Positions 15,469 to 23,595 of a stretch of 41,946 bases of DNA are shown piece after piece. The stretch is from contig JAVVEZ010000026.1 in the NCBI GenBank assembly GCA_032250895.1, forward strand, positions 1 to 41,946, read 5' to 3'. The position numbers were made by a program, and so were the translations under genes. The notes under the pieces are model-generated. The model was not told the origin of the DNA and made no database searches. It saw only the letters and a list, made by a program, of their open reading frames with translations. This DNA comes from JAVVEZ01 sp032250895. GTDB taxonomy: Bacteria; Pseudomonadota; Gammaproteobacteria; Pseudomonadales; Pseudohongiellaceae. Every line of letters begins with the position of its first letter. Position 1 is the stretch's first letter.

Positions 15469-16976
15469 GTCAGGATCTGTGCCGCCATTTCTGTGGCGAC
15501 AGCCGCGGGCAGATCGGTATGCGGCGTCATCGGCACTTCACCCCACACGTTGGCACCACCCTCGATGATCCTGGCTGCCAAGCGGGCAATGTTGGCGTCG
15601 GTGCGCGGGTAACGTCTGGCGATTTCCCGGTAGGAAGGGCCCACCAGAGGGTCTTCGATGCGGTGACAGGTGCTGCAATCCTGGTCCGGAAACAGCGGGA
15701 TCTCTCCTGTTGATTCTGATGCAGGGCGCGAACCTGCGTCAGACACCATCATAGAGGCAGGCGCCAGACGCAGCAGCATTCCATCGCTGTGGTCGGTCAG
15801 CAGATACAGCAGCTCATCAGGCCCCTGCATCACATAGCGGATGCGCTGGTGCAACTCAGTGAGCAATTGTTCGCGTCTTATTTCGCCCTGCTCATTGAAG
15901 ACGATACGTTCCAGATGACCGGTGCCGGGTACCCGGCCCATGATCATGGAGGTGACGAAGAGATTGCCCTGCCATTTCGGAAACCGGGTGCCGGTATAGA
16001 AGGTCAGTCCTGCCACGGTAATGGAGGGGACCCAGAACACTTCCGGCAGTTGGGTCCCCTCCACCCAGGGCTGGGGACTGAAGCGGGTACCGTCGTAGTC
16101 CCGGCCGAAGGTGGCCAGCGGCCAGCCGTAATTCTGTCCCGGCGCGAGGATGTTCACTTCATCCCCACCCTGCGGTCCGTTTTCCAGCTCCCAGATTTCT
16201 CCGGTCTCGGGATGGGTCGCAAAATCCATGACCGAGCGGTTGCCCCAGTTGTAGATCTCCGGCAAGGCACCTTCGACGGCGATAAAGGGATTGTCACGCG
16301 GCACGCTGCCGTCGTCATTCAGGCGCAGAATCTTGCCGATGTGAGAGTCGAGCCGCTGGGGCGCCTGTTCATCGCAGCGGTGTGACACACCGAACAGCAG
16401 GCTGCCATCGGCCAGGAAATGCAGGCGCGAGGAAGCCCCGCAGATATTGTCGCTCCAGGCCTTCGCCTCAAACACTTCTTCCAGGTCCAGCAGCTGCTCA
16501 CCATCCCAGCGTCCACGCGCCAGGGCCGTGGTTGCCCAGAATTTGTCCGTCCCATCCGGGTGGGGGCTTTGCTTGATCCAGGTAAAGTAGAGCAGACCAT
16601 TGTTGCTAAAGCGCGGGTGCCGTTCGATATCGAACAACTGCTGCAGGGGAAACGCGGTCTTCATATCCATCACCGGCGCGTCGACCAGACGGCCCTGGCG
16701 GAACAGGCGCACCTTGCCATTGCGTTCGGTGATCAGCACATCGCCCAGTGGGTCAACGTCGGTGGCCGTACCGGGAATGAAGCTCAGACCGAAGGGATGG
16801 TCGAGGCCATGCGCCAGCACGGAAACCTCCAGACCATCCTGCTCGTAGGTATCAAATACCCAGGAGTCATTGCCCAGAGCCGGACCTTCGAACTGGGCGT
16901 AGGCAGTATTCGCAAGGAGTAAAAGAAATGCCAAAACGGACAGATAACTTTGGCGCAGCATGTTGATCATGGTCAT
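15456..16976 (-). CDS. PQQ-dependent sugar dehydrogenase fused to cytochrome c
   Basis: This 506-residue protein has a signal peptide (ending ANTAYAQ), then the propeller of the sorbosone/aldose sugar dehydrogenase family: 'GLDHPFGLSFIPG', 'DVLITERNGKVRLF', 'TTALARGRWDGEQLL', 'NWGNRSVMDFATHPETGEIWELENGPQGGDEVNIL' and 'GQNYGWPLATFG'. After a linker (~residues 405-425) comes a cytochrome c domain with heme site C-S-T-C-H and distal 'GEVPMTPH', so electrons from substrate oxidation can pass directly to the respiratory chain in the periplasm. Alternative starts MINML and MLRQ lie just inside; all keep the signal peptide. It is an intact paralogue of the broken gene at 12732-13931 and could compensate for it. 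The 3' end overlaps the MATE gene by 13 bp. Confidence 0.88.
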   Translation of the reverse strand: MTMINMLRQSYLSVLAFLLLLANTAYAQFEGPALGNDSWVFDTYEQDGLEVSVLAHGLDHPFGLSFIPGTATDVDPLGDVLITERNGKVRLFRQGRLVDAPVMDMKTAFPLQQLFDIERHPRFSNNGLLYFTWIKQSPHPDGTDKFWATTALARGRWDGEQLLDLEEVFEAKAWSDNICGASSRLHFLADGSLLFGVSHRCDEQAPQRLDSHIGKILRLNDDGSVPRDNPFIAVEGALPEIYNWGNRSVMDFATHPETGEIWELENGPQGGDEVNILAPGQNYGWPLATFGRDYDGTRFSPQPWVEGTQLPEVFWVPSITVAGLTFYTGTRFPKWQGNLFVTSMIMGRVPGTGHLERIVFNEQGEIRREQLLTELHQRIRYVMQGPDELLYLLTDHSDGMLLRLAPASMMVSDAGSRPASESTGEIPLFPDQDCSTCHRIEDPLVGPSYREIARRYPRTDANIARLAARIIEGGANVWGEVPMTPHTDLPAAVATEMAAQILTYSD

Positions 16977-17041
16977 TGCTTCCTGCGGTCGAATATAAAT
17001 ATGGATTAAACACTTACATCATTTCTGCGCAGGCGGGGATC

Positions 17042-17075
17042 CAGTGAATCAACTTACTCTGACCCCTTTGATTTT
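17042..17075. repeat. 34-bp direct repeat, copy 1
   Basis: Identical to 17111-17144. It starts CAGTGAATCAACTTACTCTG and ends in CCCCTTTGATTTT. It lies between the cytochrome-fused dehydrogenase and ankyrin genes. Immediately upstream (17027-17043) is a 17-bp block that recurs inverted at 31618-31634. The TCTGACCCC core resembles motifs I associate with RAYT-linked repeats, though no intact transposase is near. Confidence 0.85.
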
Positions 17076-17094
17076 GACTTCAATTAACGAGAAA

Positions 17095-17111
17095 GCCAGC
17101 AACCGGCTGGC
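17095..17111. repeat. hairpin between the two direct repeats
   Basis: GCCAGC-aaccg-GCTGGC is a perfect 6-bp stem with a five-base loop; its last base is the first base of repeat copy 2. The repeat-hairpin-repeat order looks like a miniature mobile unit. Confidence 0.6.
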
Positions 17112-17144
17112 AGTGAATCAACTTACTCTGACCCCTTTGATTTT
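17111..17144. repeat. 34-bp direct repeat, copy 2, overlapping the ankyrin gene end
   Basis: Identical to copy 1 at 17042-17075. Read on the minus strand it supplies the last six sense codons (K-S-K-G-S-E) and the TAA of the ankyrin gene, so the gene's natural end appears to have been replaced when the repeat arrived. Confidence 0.85.
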
Positions 17145-18622
17145 AAATTGCGGATCAGCTCGGCTGTTTCTGGATGAGCCAGGCCGCTGCTGCCCCGGCC
17201 GGAGGTGCTGGTAGCCTGGCCCAGGGCTGCATCCAGAGGCGTGAAGCCATTGTTGTCCCTGGCCATCAAATCCACGCCCTGGTTTGCCAGATAGGAAACG
17301 GCTTCGTTCCAGCCCCATCCGGCGGCGCCGTGCAGTGCCGTGCGCCCGGAATTGTCGCGGGCATTGGGGTCGCCGCCATGGGCCAGCATGACTGCCAGCG
17401 CCTGCTGCGACTGCTGGGCGGCCAGGGGCGTGGCATAGTCACCCCGGGTATCGATGGAACTCGAACCCAGCCCCGCCGCCGCCATGGTCGGGGTGATGCC
17501 GGTGCGATTGGGAAGGTTGGGATGGGCGCCATATTGCAACAGCAGCTTCATGGCCGGGATATCAAAGGCCTTCGCCGCCCGCAGCAGGGGCGTTGCCCCG
17601 ATACCCAACAGGCTGTCGGCCCCCCGGTCATCCTTGATGTGACGGTAGGTCGGCTGCAGTTTGAGTTGCAGATTGGGATTGGCGCCGGCCTCCAGCAGAA
17701 TCCGGATCATCTGCAGGCTGGAGGTTTGATCCGTGGCAGGACGGTCGGGATAACCGCCGTGGGGAATGGTGTTGACATCCACCGCGGAGTAGATGGGATT
17801 CTCGCCCCGAAAACTCCATTTGTTGACATTGGCGCCGGCCTCGACAAGGTATTTGGCCGTATCAAAATGCATGTTGATGATGGCGGCGAGCAGTGGTGTC
17901 ACATTCTCGGCATCACCCTGGTCGATGTCTGCACCGGCCTCGACGAGTATCTGTGCACACGCCTGGCAGCCTTCCCGGGCAGCATAGATCAAGGCCGTCA
18001 AACCACCGGCCGGACGCCATTGAAAGCGTCGTTCCGCGCTGATCTGGCGTTCGCGCTCGTTCAGGTTTGAACGGGAGTCGGGGTCGCCACCGGCGGCAAT
18101 GAGCAGTCGCAGCATCCCGGGTTGCGACTGGGCGGCTGCCCAGATGATGGCATTCTGGCCACGCCAATGCTCACGGGCATTCACGTCGGCGCCGGCATCG
18201 AGCAAGAGTTTCGCTACAGCAAGATTGTTGGAACGGGCAACGATCATCAGCGCGGTTTGGCCATCCGCATTGCGCGAATCGGGATCTCCGCCAGCCTGCA
18301 GCAGGCTGGCCATGATCTCAGGATTGCTCAGCAGGGCGGCTTCGGACACCGGCGTGGCGCCATATTCATTGATCGCATTGGCATCGGCCCCCGCTTCGAG
18401 CAGGCGCCTGACCACGGCAAGGTCGCCGTGATGCACGGCCCAGTGCAAGGCAGTGGTGCCGTTTGCTTCGGTGGCGTTGACATCGGCACCGGTCTGGATC
18501 GATTCGAAAGCGGCGGCCTGATTGCCCGAGCGGACTTCCTCCAGCAAGGATGACGCAGCGGCCAGGGGCGTCAAGGCGAGGGCCAGCAGGCTGATAAAGA
18601 GGGCAGGGGCTGGATGTTTCAT
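17123..18622 (-). CDS. secreted ankyrin-repeat protein
   Basis: The 499-residue protein has a signal peptide (MKHPAPALFISLLALALTPLAAASS) followed almost entirely by ankyrin repeats of 33 residues, at least nine by eye, with the usual 'GxTALHxAxxxGxxxxVxxLLxAGADxNA' pattern ('GTTALHWAVHHGDLAVVRRLLEAGADANAIN', shown here in parts). The frame is open 25 codons farther upstream, but the signal peptide and GAAGAGA site favour 18622. Ankyrin stacks bind other proteins; here the partner is likely periplasmic. It is the last gene of a four-gene minus-strand operon (MBL, DUF1592, DUF1552, ankyrin), 25 bp after DUF1552. Similar DUF1592/DUF1552/ankyrin groupings occur in other bacteria. The last six residues come from a repeated element. 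Confidence 0.88.
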   Translation of the reverse strand: MKHPAPALFISLLALALTPLAAASSLLEEVRSGNQAAAFESIQTGADVNATEANGTTALHWAVHHGDLAVVRRLLEAGADANAINEYGATPVSEAALLSNPEIMASLLQAGGDPDSRNADGQTALMIVARSNNLAVAKLLLDAGADVNAREHWRGQNAIIWAAAQSQPGMLRLLIAAGGDPDSRSNLNERERQISAERRFQWRPAGGLTALIYAAREGCQACAQILVEAGADIDQGDAENVTPLLAAIINMHFDTAKYLVEAGANVNKWSFRGENPIYSAVDVNTIPHGGYPDRPATDQTSSLQMIRILLEAGANPNLQLKLQPTYRHIKDDRGADSLLGIGATPLLRAAKAFDIPAMKLLLQYGAHPNLPNRTGITPTMAAAGLGSSSIDTRGDYATPLAAQQSQQALAVMLAHGGDPNARDNSGRTALHGAAGWGWNEAVSYLANQGVDLMARDNNGFTPLDAALGQATSTSGRGSSGLAHPETAELIRNLKSKGSE

Positions 18623-18647
18623 GGCTGGATTCTCTTCAGACCTCGCT

Positions 18648-19964
18648 TCAGACCTCGGCAAACGTACCGGTGCTGTCACCGTGCTGTTCAAGCGCAATGC
18701 CGGCGCGCTGCAGCAGCGTCAACAACAGGTTCGCGACAGGCGTGTGATCTTCATATTTCAGATGCTGGTTACCCTTGATTTTTCCCGCACCCCCGCCCAG
18801 CACGACGGACGGCAGGGGGAAATGGTCGTGATTGTTGCTGTTCGACATGTTGGAACCATACAGGAAGATGGCATTGTCGAGTATCGAATTTTCGCCATCG
18901 GGCATGGCTGCCAGTTTGCCGAGGAAGCGGGCGATGACCTCGCTGTGCCAGGTTTGCAGCTTCGATAGCTTGTCGATGCTGACCGAACTGTTGTTATGGT
19001 GCGACAGGGGATGGAAGGCATCCGGAATACCGATATGGGTGTAGGCCTGATTGCTGACTTCCGCCGCCAGCATGAAGGAGACCACCCGGGTCATGTCGGC
19101 CTGATAGGCCAGAGCAATCATGTCGAACATCAACTCGATGCGCTCGTCGAAATCAGGCACCCCAACGGGCAACTCGGGCAAGTCATAGACAGACAAATCA
19201 CGGCTTTCCAGTTTATGCACACGGCGCTCGATTTCGCGCACGCTGGACAGGTAGCCGTCCAGCATCAGCCGGTCGGAGGCCCCAAGGCTTTTTTTCAGAC
19301 TGCCGGCCTCTGCCATCACCATGTCCAACAGGCTCATGTAATCGTTGGCGATCATGGCACGCTCGGCATCGTTGGCGCCCTGGCCAAACAGTTTCTGGAA
19401 AAATTTCTTCGCGCTGAACTCCATCGGCAGCGGGCTGCTGGGGCCGCTGAACGAGATGGTTTTGCCAAAGCTGCAACCGTAGGTGCCGTCACAGGCAGAG
19501 CTGCCGCCTTTTTCTTCGGTGGCCACTTCGATGGATGGTAAGGCAGTGTCCTGGCCGATGGCCTGGGCGGCGACCTGATCCGCCGTGATGCCACCCAGCG
19601 GCGCATTGCTGCGGCGCGGGGGGACGCAGCTCAGCCAGGTGCCTGGCGTGATGGCATGGACCGCGGAGCTTTGCGCCGGTCTATTGCCCAGGCCGGACAC
19701 AATCGTCAATTGTCTTTTGAAGGGTTCGAAAGGTTTCAGAATCGGTTTGAGCTCAAACTCCGTACCGACAGCGTCCGGCGTCCAGTCCCGCATGATGGCG
19801 CCGTGCGGCAGATAGAAAAAGCCCATGCGTGGCTTGGGCGCCGCAGCGGTATTGGCCAGTGCCGTTGCGGCCGGCACCATGGCATCCAGAAACGGCAAGG
19901 CTACCGTCGTACCGAGTCCGCGCAATACCTTTCTGCGCGATAAATGCTTTCTGGTTATAAACAT
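18648..19964 (-). CDS. DUF1552 family protein with Tat-type signal
   Basis: This 438-residue protein starts MFITRKHLSRRKVLRGLGT, a twin-arginine export signal (SRRKVLRG), and continues with the DUF1552 features 'PKPRMGFFYLPHGAIMRDWTP', 'LTIVSGLGNRPA', 'TPGTWLSCVPPRRS' and 'ILDNAIFLYGSNMSNSNNHDHFPLPSVVLGGGAG'. The last block resembles the metal-site region of sulfatase/phosphatase-like DUF1501/DUF1552 proteins. Tat export implies it folds, perhaps with a cofactor, before reaching the periplasm. DUF1552 genes usually sit beside DUF1592 genes, as here (60 bp downstream of it). No reaction is established to my knowledge. A 12-bp tandem duplication at its 3' end gives a second in-frame copy of the last codons and stop. 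Confidence 0.9.
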   Translation of the reverse strand: MFITRKHLSRRKVLRGLGTTVALPFLDAMVPAATALANTAAAPKPRMGFFYLPHGAIMRDWTPDAVGTEFELKPILKPFEPFKRQLTIVSGLGNRPAQSSAVHAITPGTWLSCVPPRRSNAPLGGITADQVAAQAIGQDTALPSIEVATEEKGGSSACDGTYGCSFGKTISFSGPSSPLPMEFSAKKFFQKLFGQGANDAERAMIANDYMSLLDMVMAEAGSLKKSLGASDRLMLDGYLSSVREIERRVHKLESRDLSVYDLPELPVGVPDFDERIELMFDMIALAYQADMTRVVSFMLAAEVSNQAYTHIGIPDAFHPLSHHNNSSVSIDKLSKLQTWHSEVIARFLGKLAAMPDGENSILDNAIFLYGSNMSNSNNHDHFPLPSVVLGGGAGKIKGNQHLKYEDHTPVANLLLTLLQRAGIALEQHGDSTGTFAEV

Positions 19965-20024
19965 GGCATCACTCCTGTGTCATGCGGGCCAGGCCGCGCT
20001 GACAACATTCACGGATCGAGCCTG

Positions 20025-22478
20025 TCACTCATTGAGTGACAGTACCCCGGCGGCTGTTTCATTGTCCCCAGCCGGCAAGGACTTCATCTGAAAAGCATTG
20101 CTGGCAACGATACCCTGAACGATGGCATCAAACCGGTAGCCATCGGCGGCTGCCTGTTTGACCACAGCGCGTACGGTGGGCATGTCATAGTATTCAAGGG
20201 TTCGTCCGAGCGCGAAAGTCATCAGTTTTTCAGTCAGGGTCTGCACGAACTGTTCAGGCCGCTCCAGCAGGGCTTTTCTGAGATCCACCGGTCCCGATAT
20301 CGGCTGGCCACTGGCCAGTCGCCCCTGCGCATCGATGGCCGAGCCGGCATAGCGGTCAAGGTCACGCCATTGCCCAATGGCATTGAAATTTTCCAGCGCC
20401 AGGCCCAGCGGATCGATGACGCCATGGCACTGGTTGCAGGAGGGCTGGGCCCTGTGTGCCTCGAGACGCTGGCGGACGGTCTTGATGGCTTCTCCGGGCG
20501 GGCGGGTATCCAGGTCGGTTTCGACGCCCGGTGGCGGCGCAGCCGGCGGCGCGCCGATCAGTGTATCGAGGATGTAGGCGCCGCGCAGCACGGGTGATGT
20601 GCGGTTTGGATAGGAGGTCAGCAACAGCAGTCCGCCTTTGCCGAGCAGCCCCCAACGGCGTTGGTCTTGCAGTTGGATACGACGAAACTGTGAGCCGCGG
20701 ACACGGTCAATGCCATAATGGCGGGCCAGACGCTCATTGACAAAGCTGTGGTCCGCACTGAGCAAATCCACGACACTGCGGTCGGCGCGCAGGATGCTGT
20801 CGACAAACAAAGCCAGTTCCTCCTTGAAGGCGCTGCGCAGATCCTGATCAAAATCGGGGAAAAGGCGCGGATCCGGATCGATGTTGTCCATATCATCGAC
20901 CTTCAGCCATTGGAAGGCGAAATTTTCAGTCAGCGATTTCGCACGGGGGTCTGCCAGCATGCGGCGAACCTGTTGCTGCAAGACCCTGGTATCGCGCAGT
21001 GTGCCCTGTTCGGCGTGTGTCAACAGTTCTGCGTCAGGTCCGCGGCTCCACAGGAAAAAAGACAGCCTGGAGGCAAGTTCCACATCGGTGGTCGGGAAGG
21101 ACTGCCCCGGGAGCGCATCGTCCGGCAGGGGTTCCGCACGGTACAGAAACTTGGTTGACGCCAGCATGGCCATGATCGATTTTTGGATGCCGGTCTCAAA
21201 TCCGCCTTCCGCCTGCCCCGACTGATAAAAAGCCATCAGGGTGGCAAGGTCATCCGCCGTGACTGGCCGTCTGAAGGCCTGGCGTGCCAGCCTGGACATG
21301 ATCTGTTCGGCGCAGTCTCGTGCCCCGTCATTGTTCGCCGGATGACAGGAGAAAATCCTGTTGCGGCTGGGGATATCGGGACGCCCGGTGGCATTGAAGG
21401 GGCCGAGCGCCTTGAAACCGGTCACCAATGGAATATTGTCCATGCCCTCACCCGGACTGAGGTGGTCGACAATGCGGTCGGATTCGGCAAAGGTGCGCGC
21501 GACGAAACCGGCGCCGATCCTGTGGTGCCCGGCTGGCACCGGCATGCGAATGTTGGCAAAGCGGTTTTCGATGTCGGTGATGGCGGGTTGCTGCAAATGA
21601 TCCACCGCTTCGGCGTCGTCATGTCCGCCCAGGGAGGCGGTAAACACCTCTTCATCATCGATGGTCAGAATGAAACGATGCTCGGATTCCAGCCACCAGG
21701 TTGGATAGGAACGATGCAGCGAACCTTCCTGAGAGGCGATGCTGATATTGAATTCATACTCACCGTCGGCCGGAAAATAGTGTTCAACGGCAAAGCCGCC
21801 CCGAGTGCCCAGGGGCAAACCTTCGACATGCCGATACTGTGTCGCCAGGCTGGGCGCTTCAAAGTTCACCAGTTCAGGTTCGGGCGCGGCGGCGGACACT
21901 GCCTGGATGCTGATGGCGCGCGCCGCCGACAGGTATTGTTCCAGAAACGTGGGTGAGACCTGCAGGACATCGGCAACGTTGTCAAAGCCATCACTGGCAG
22001 TGTCCGGGGGCAGCAGGGCGGCGGCATCCACCTCGACGGCCAGAATGTCTGCGATGGCATTGGCGTATTCTTTGCGGTTCAGGCGGTGGATGGCGATATG
22101 CCCGGGATTTGGACCCTGAGCTTCAGCAAGAGCGTCCAGGTAGTCTTCCATGTGTGCGACGAAATCGTCGATGGCCTCTTCGGGCGGCCTCTCGTTGCCC
22201 GGTGGTGGCATCAGCCGGCCACGCATTTTGCGCATGGCGGCTTCGAAGACAGGGATATTCCCGGCAATATGCTCGGGGGGCAGGGTATCGAAGGCAATAC
22301 TGCCGGCCCAATCCTCGGAGTTGTGGCACTTGATGCAGTATTGCTCCAGCAGGCCCCATTGCGCCTCGACAGTGCGCAGGGCTGCCGCGTCAGCCTGCTC
22401 ATCGGCAAACGCGGCCGGGCCTGATATGAACCCGGCCAGAGCGCCATAGAGCATGAATCGATGAGTCCATTTTGACAT
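20025..22478 (-). CDS. DUF1592-type multidomain cytochrome c-like protein
   Basis: The 817-residue secreted protein (signal peptide to FADEQ) has heme-type site C48-I-K-C-H52 near its start and a second, C681-N-Q-C-H685, near the end. The order fits the DUF1587, DUF1595, DUF1592, DUF1588 and DUF1585 series: 'AIHRLNRKEYANAIADIL', 'CAEQIMSRLARQAFRRPVTADDLATL', 'ELASRLSFFLWSRGPDAELL', 'FAFQWLKVDDMDNIDPDPRLFPDFD', 'RRWGLLGKGGLLLLTSYPNRTSPVLRG' and 'IDPLGLALENFNAIGQWRD'. Such proteins are abundant in Planctomycetes and some Proteobacteria and are thought to act in periplasmic redox breakdown of complex organics; the reaction is not known. The start ATG directly abuts the upstream MBL stop (TAAATG), so coupling is likely. 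DUF1552 follows after 60 bp. Confidence 0.92.
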   Translation of the reverse strand: MSKWTHRFMLYGALAGFISGPAAFADEQADAAALRTVEAQWGLLEQYCIKCHNSEDWAGSIAFDTLPPEHIAGNIPVFEAAMRKMRGRLMPPPGNERPPEEAIDDFVAHMEDYLDALAEAQGPNPGHIAIHRLNRKEYANAIADILAVEVDAAALLPPDTASDGFDNVADVLQVSPTFLEQYLSAARAISIQAVSAAAPEPELVNFEAPSLATQYRHVEGLPLGTRGGFAVEHYFPADGEYEFNISIASQEGSLHRSYPTWWLESEHRFILTIDDEEVFTASLGGHDDAEAVDHLQQPAITDIENRFANIRMPVPAGHHRIGAGFVARTFAESDRIVDHLSPGEGMDNIPLVTGFKALGPFNATGRPDIPSRNRIFSCHPANNDGARDCAEQIMSRLARQAFRRPVTADDLATLMAFYQSGQAEGGFETGIQKSIMAMLASTKFLYRAEPLPDDALPGQSFPTTDVELASRLSFFLWSRGPDAELLTHAEQGTLRDTRVLQQQVRRMLADPRAKSLTENFAFQWLKVDDMDNIDPDPRLFPDFDQDLRSAFKEELALFVDSILRADRSVVDLLSADHSFVNERLARHYGIDRVRGSQFRRIQLQDQRRWGLLGKGGLLLLTSYPNRTSPVLRGAYILDTLIGAPPAAPPPGVETDLDTRPPGEAIKTVRQRLEAHRAQPSCNQCHGVIDPLGLALENFNAIGQWRDLDRYAGSAIDAQGRLASGQPISGPVDLRKALLERPEQFVQTLTEKLMTFALGRTLEYYDMPTVRAVVKQAAADGYRFDAIVQGIVASNAFQMKSLPAGDNETAAGVLSLNE

Positions 22479-23414
22479 TTAGATGAATCCACCCATATCG
22501 TAAGTATGCGCCCACATGCCCCGGTACGTTTCCAGCACGAATTCTTCTGGATCGCCCCAGAGCGGATCATAGGCTGAGGTCACACCTTTCAGCAGCATTT
22601 CATGGCCGCTGAGCCCTTGCCGGGCAAGGGTCTTCATTTGTTCATACAGATCGGCCAGCATGTCGTGCTGAGCCTGCAAATCGGCTTTCTTCAGGGCCGG
22701 ACCACGGTCGGGGACGATGATCGTGTTGTCATCGACCCTGGCCAGCAGGGTCGCATTGGCGCTGATCAGGCCGCCGATCCAGCCACCCGTGGCAATATCG
22801 GCAATGGGATACCTTTTGTTGCTCAGCAGGCCGCCGGCCACCAGTACATTACTGACCGGAAAATGCAGGTAGAGATCACCATCGGTGTGCGCCTGCGGCA
22901 CATGCTCATAGATCAGGGTTTCTTCGCCCAGATCCAGCTTCCCGGCGTCATAGACAGTGCTGTCGGGCAAGGCTTGCGGCGGTCTGGGCTGGTGCTGCCA
23001 CTGCCGCCATGCCACGTCAAAGTCAGCGCCCAGCCAGAGTCTGGTGTTTTCATGGGCAATGATTCTGGCTCCGCGGGCATGCAGGGCTTCATTGCCGCCG
23101 GTGTGATCTTCGTGCCAGTGGGTGTTGAACAGCGTCTTGACAGGAGCCGAGCCGGATAGCTCGTCGACGAGGCTCAGCAGCTCCGGCGCCAGGTCCTGGC
23201 GGCCGCTGTCGATCAACGTGAGTCCCTGTTCACCTCGATGCAGCGTGACATTGCCGCCGGCACCCGAGACCAGTGTAATGCTGTCAGTGATCCGCTGCGC
23301 GCTCAGGTCTTGAGCGGAGGCGGCGTTCACCATGGGCCAGCCACTTGCGGCGACACAGGAGGACGCCGCAAGGCCTTGCAGGAACAGACGACGATGCAGA
23401 ATGTTTTTTGCCAT
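22479..23414 (-). CDS. Tat-exported MBL-fold hydrolase with atypical last zinc ligand
   Basis: This 311-residue protein has a twin-arginine-like signal (HRRLFLQGLAASSCVAAS). It contains H99-W-H101-E-D103-H104 in 'TLFNTHWHEDHTGGN' and H176 in 'QAHTDGDLYLHFP', both standard for the MBL fold. The final motif is P-D236-R237-G-P, where relatives usually have P-G-H-G-P, so the second-zinc His is replaced by Arg. This suggests a mono-zinc or altered enzyme. I start at 23414 because the Tat signal begins there; the frame extends only 14 codons upstream. It is the first gene of the MBL-DUF1592-DUF1552-ankyrin operon and is divergent from WDG copy D with 181 bp between. Substrate unknown. Confidence 0.88.
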   Translation of the reverse strand: MAKNILHRRLFLQGLAASSCVAASGWPMVNAASAQDLSAQRITDSITLVSGAGGNVTLHRGEQGLTLIDSGRQDLAPELLSLVDELSGSAPVKTLFNTHWHEDHTGGNEALHARGARIIAHENTRLWLGADFDVAWRQWQHQPRPPQALPDSTVYDAGKLDLGEETLIYEHVPQAHTDGDLYLHFPVSNVLVAGGLLSNKRYPIADIATGGWIGGLISANATLLARVDDNTIIVPDRGPALKKADLQAQHDMLADLYEQMKTLARQGLSGHEMLLKGVTSAYDPLWGDPEEFVLETYRGMWAHTYDMGGFI

Positions 23415-23595
23415 GGTGGCTACCTTAACATAAATTCGAACGGAGCTGGAAAGCACGGTTTGTATCCTGGCATTCCGGATGTGCTTGCCAGAGTCATTCA
23501 GAGCTTCCTTAAACCATTAGACGCCTCATTGAAGTCATGCTACGGTTGCCTGTACAAAAATTTGACAACGTGTTTCAAGCAATAATAGGTCAACC

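Noticed and set aside
17042..17144. CRISPR array
   Set aside because: Only two repeats, separated by a hairpin, with one inside a gene and no cas genes.
23562..23590. TTGACA box as a promoter for WDG copy D
   Set aside because: The fitting -10 would fall within a few bases of the start codon, leaving no leader despite a likely ribosome site; unconvincing without data.
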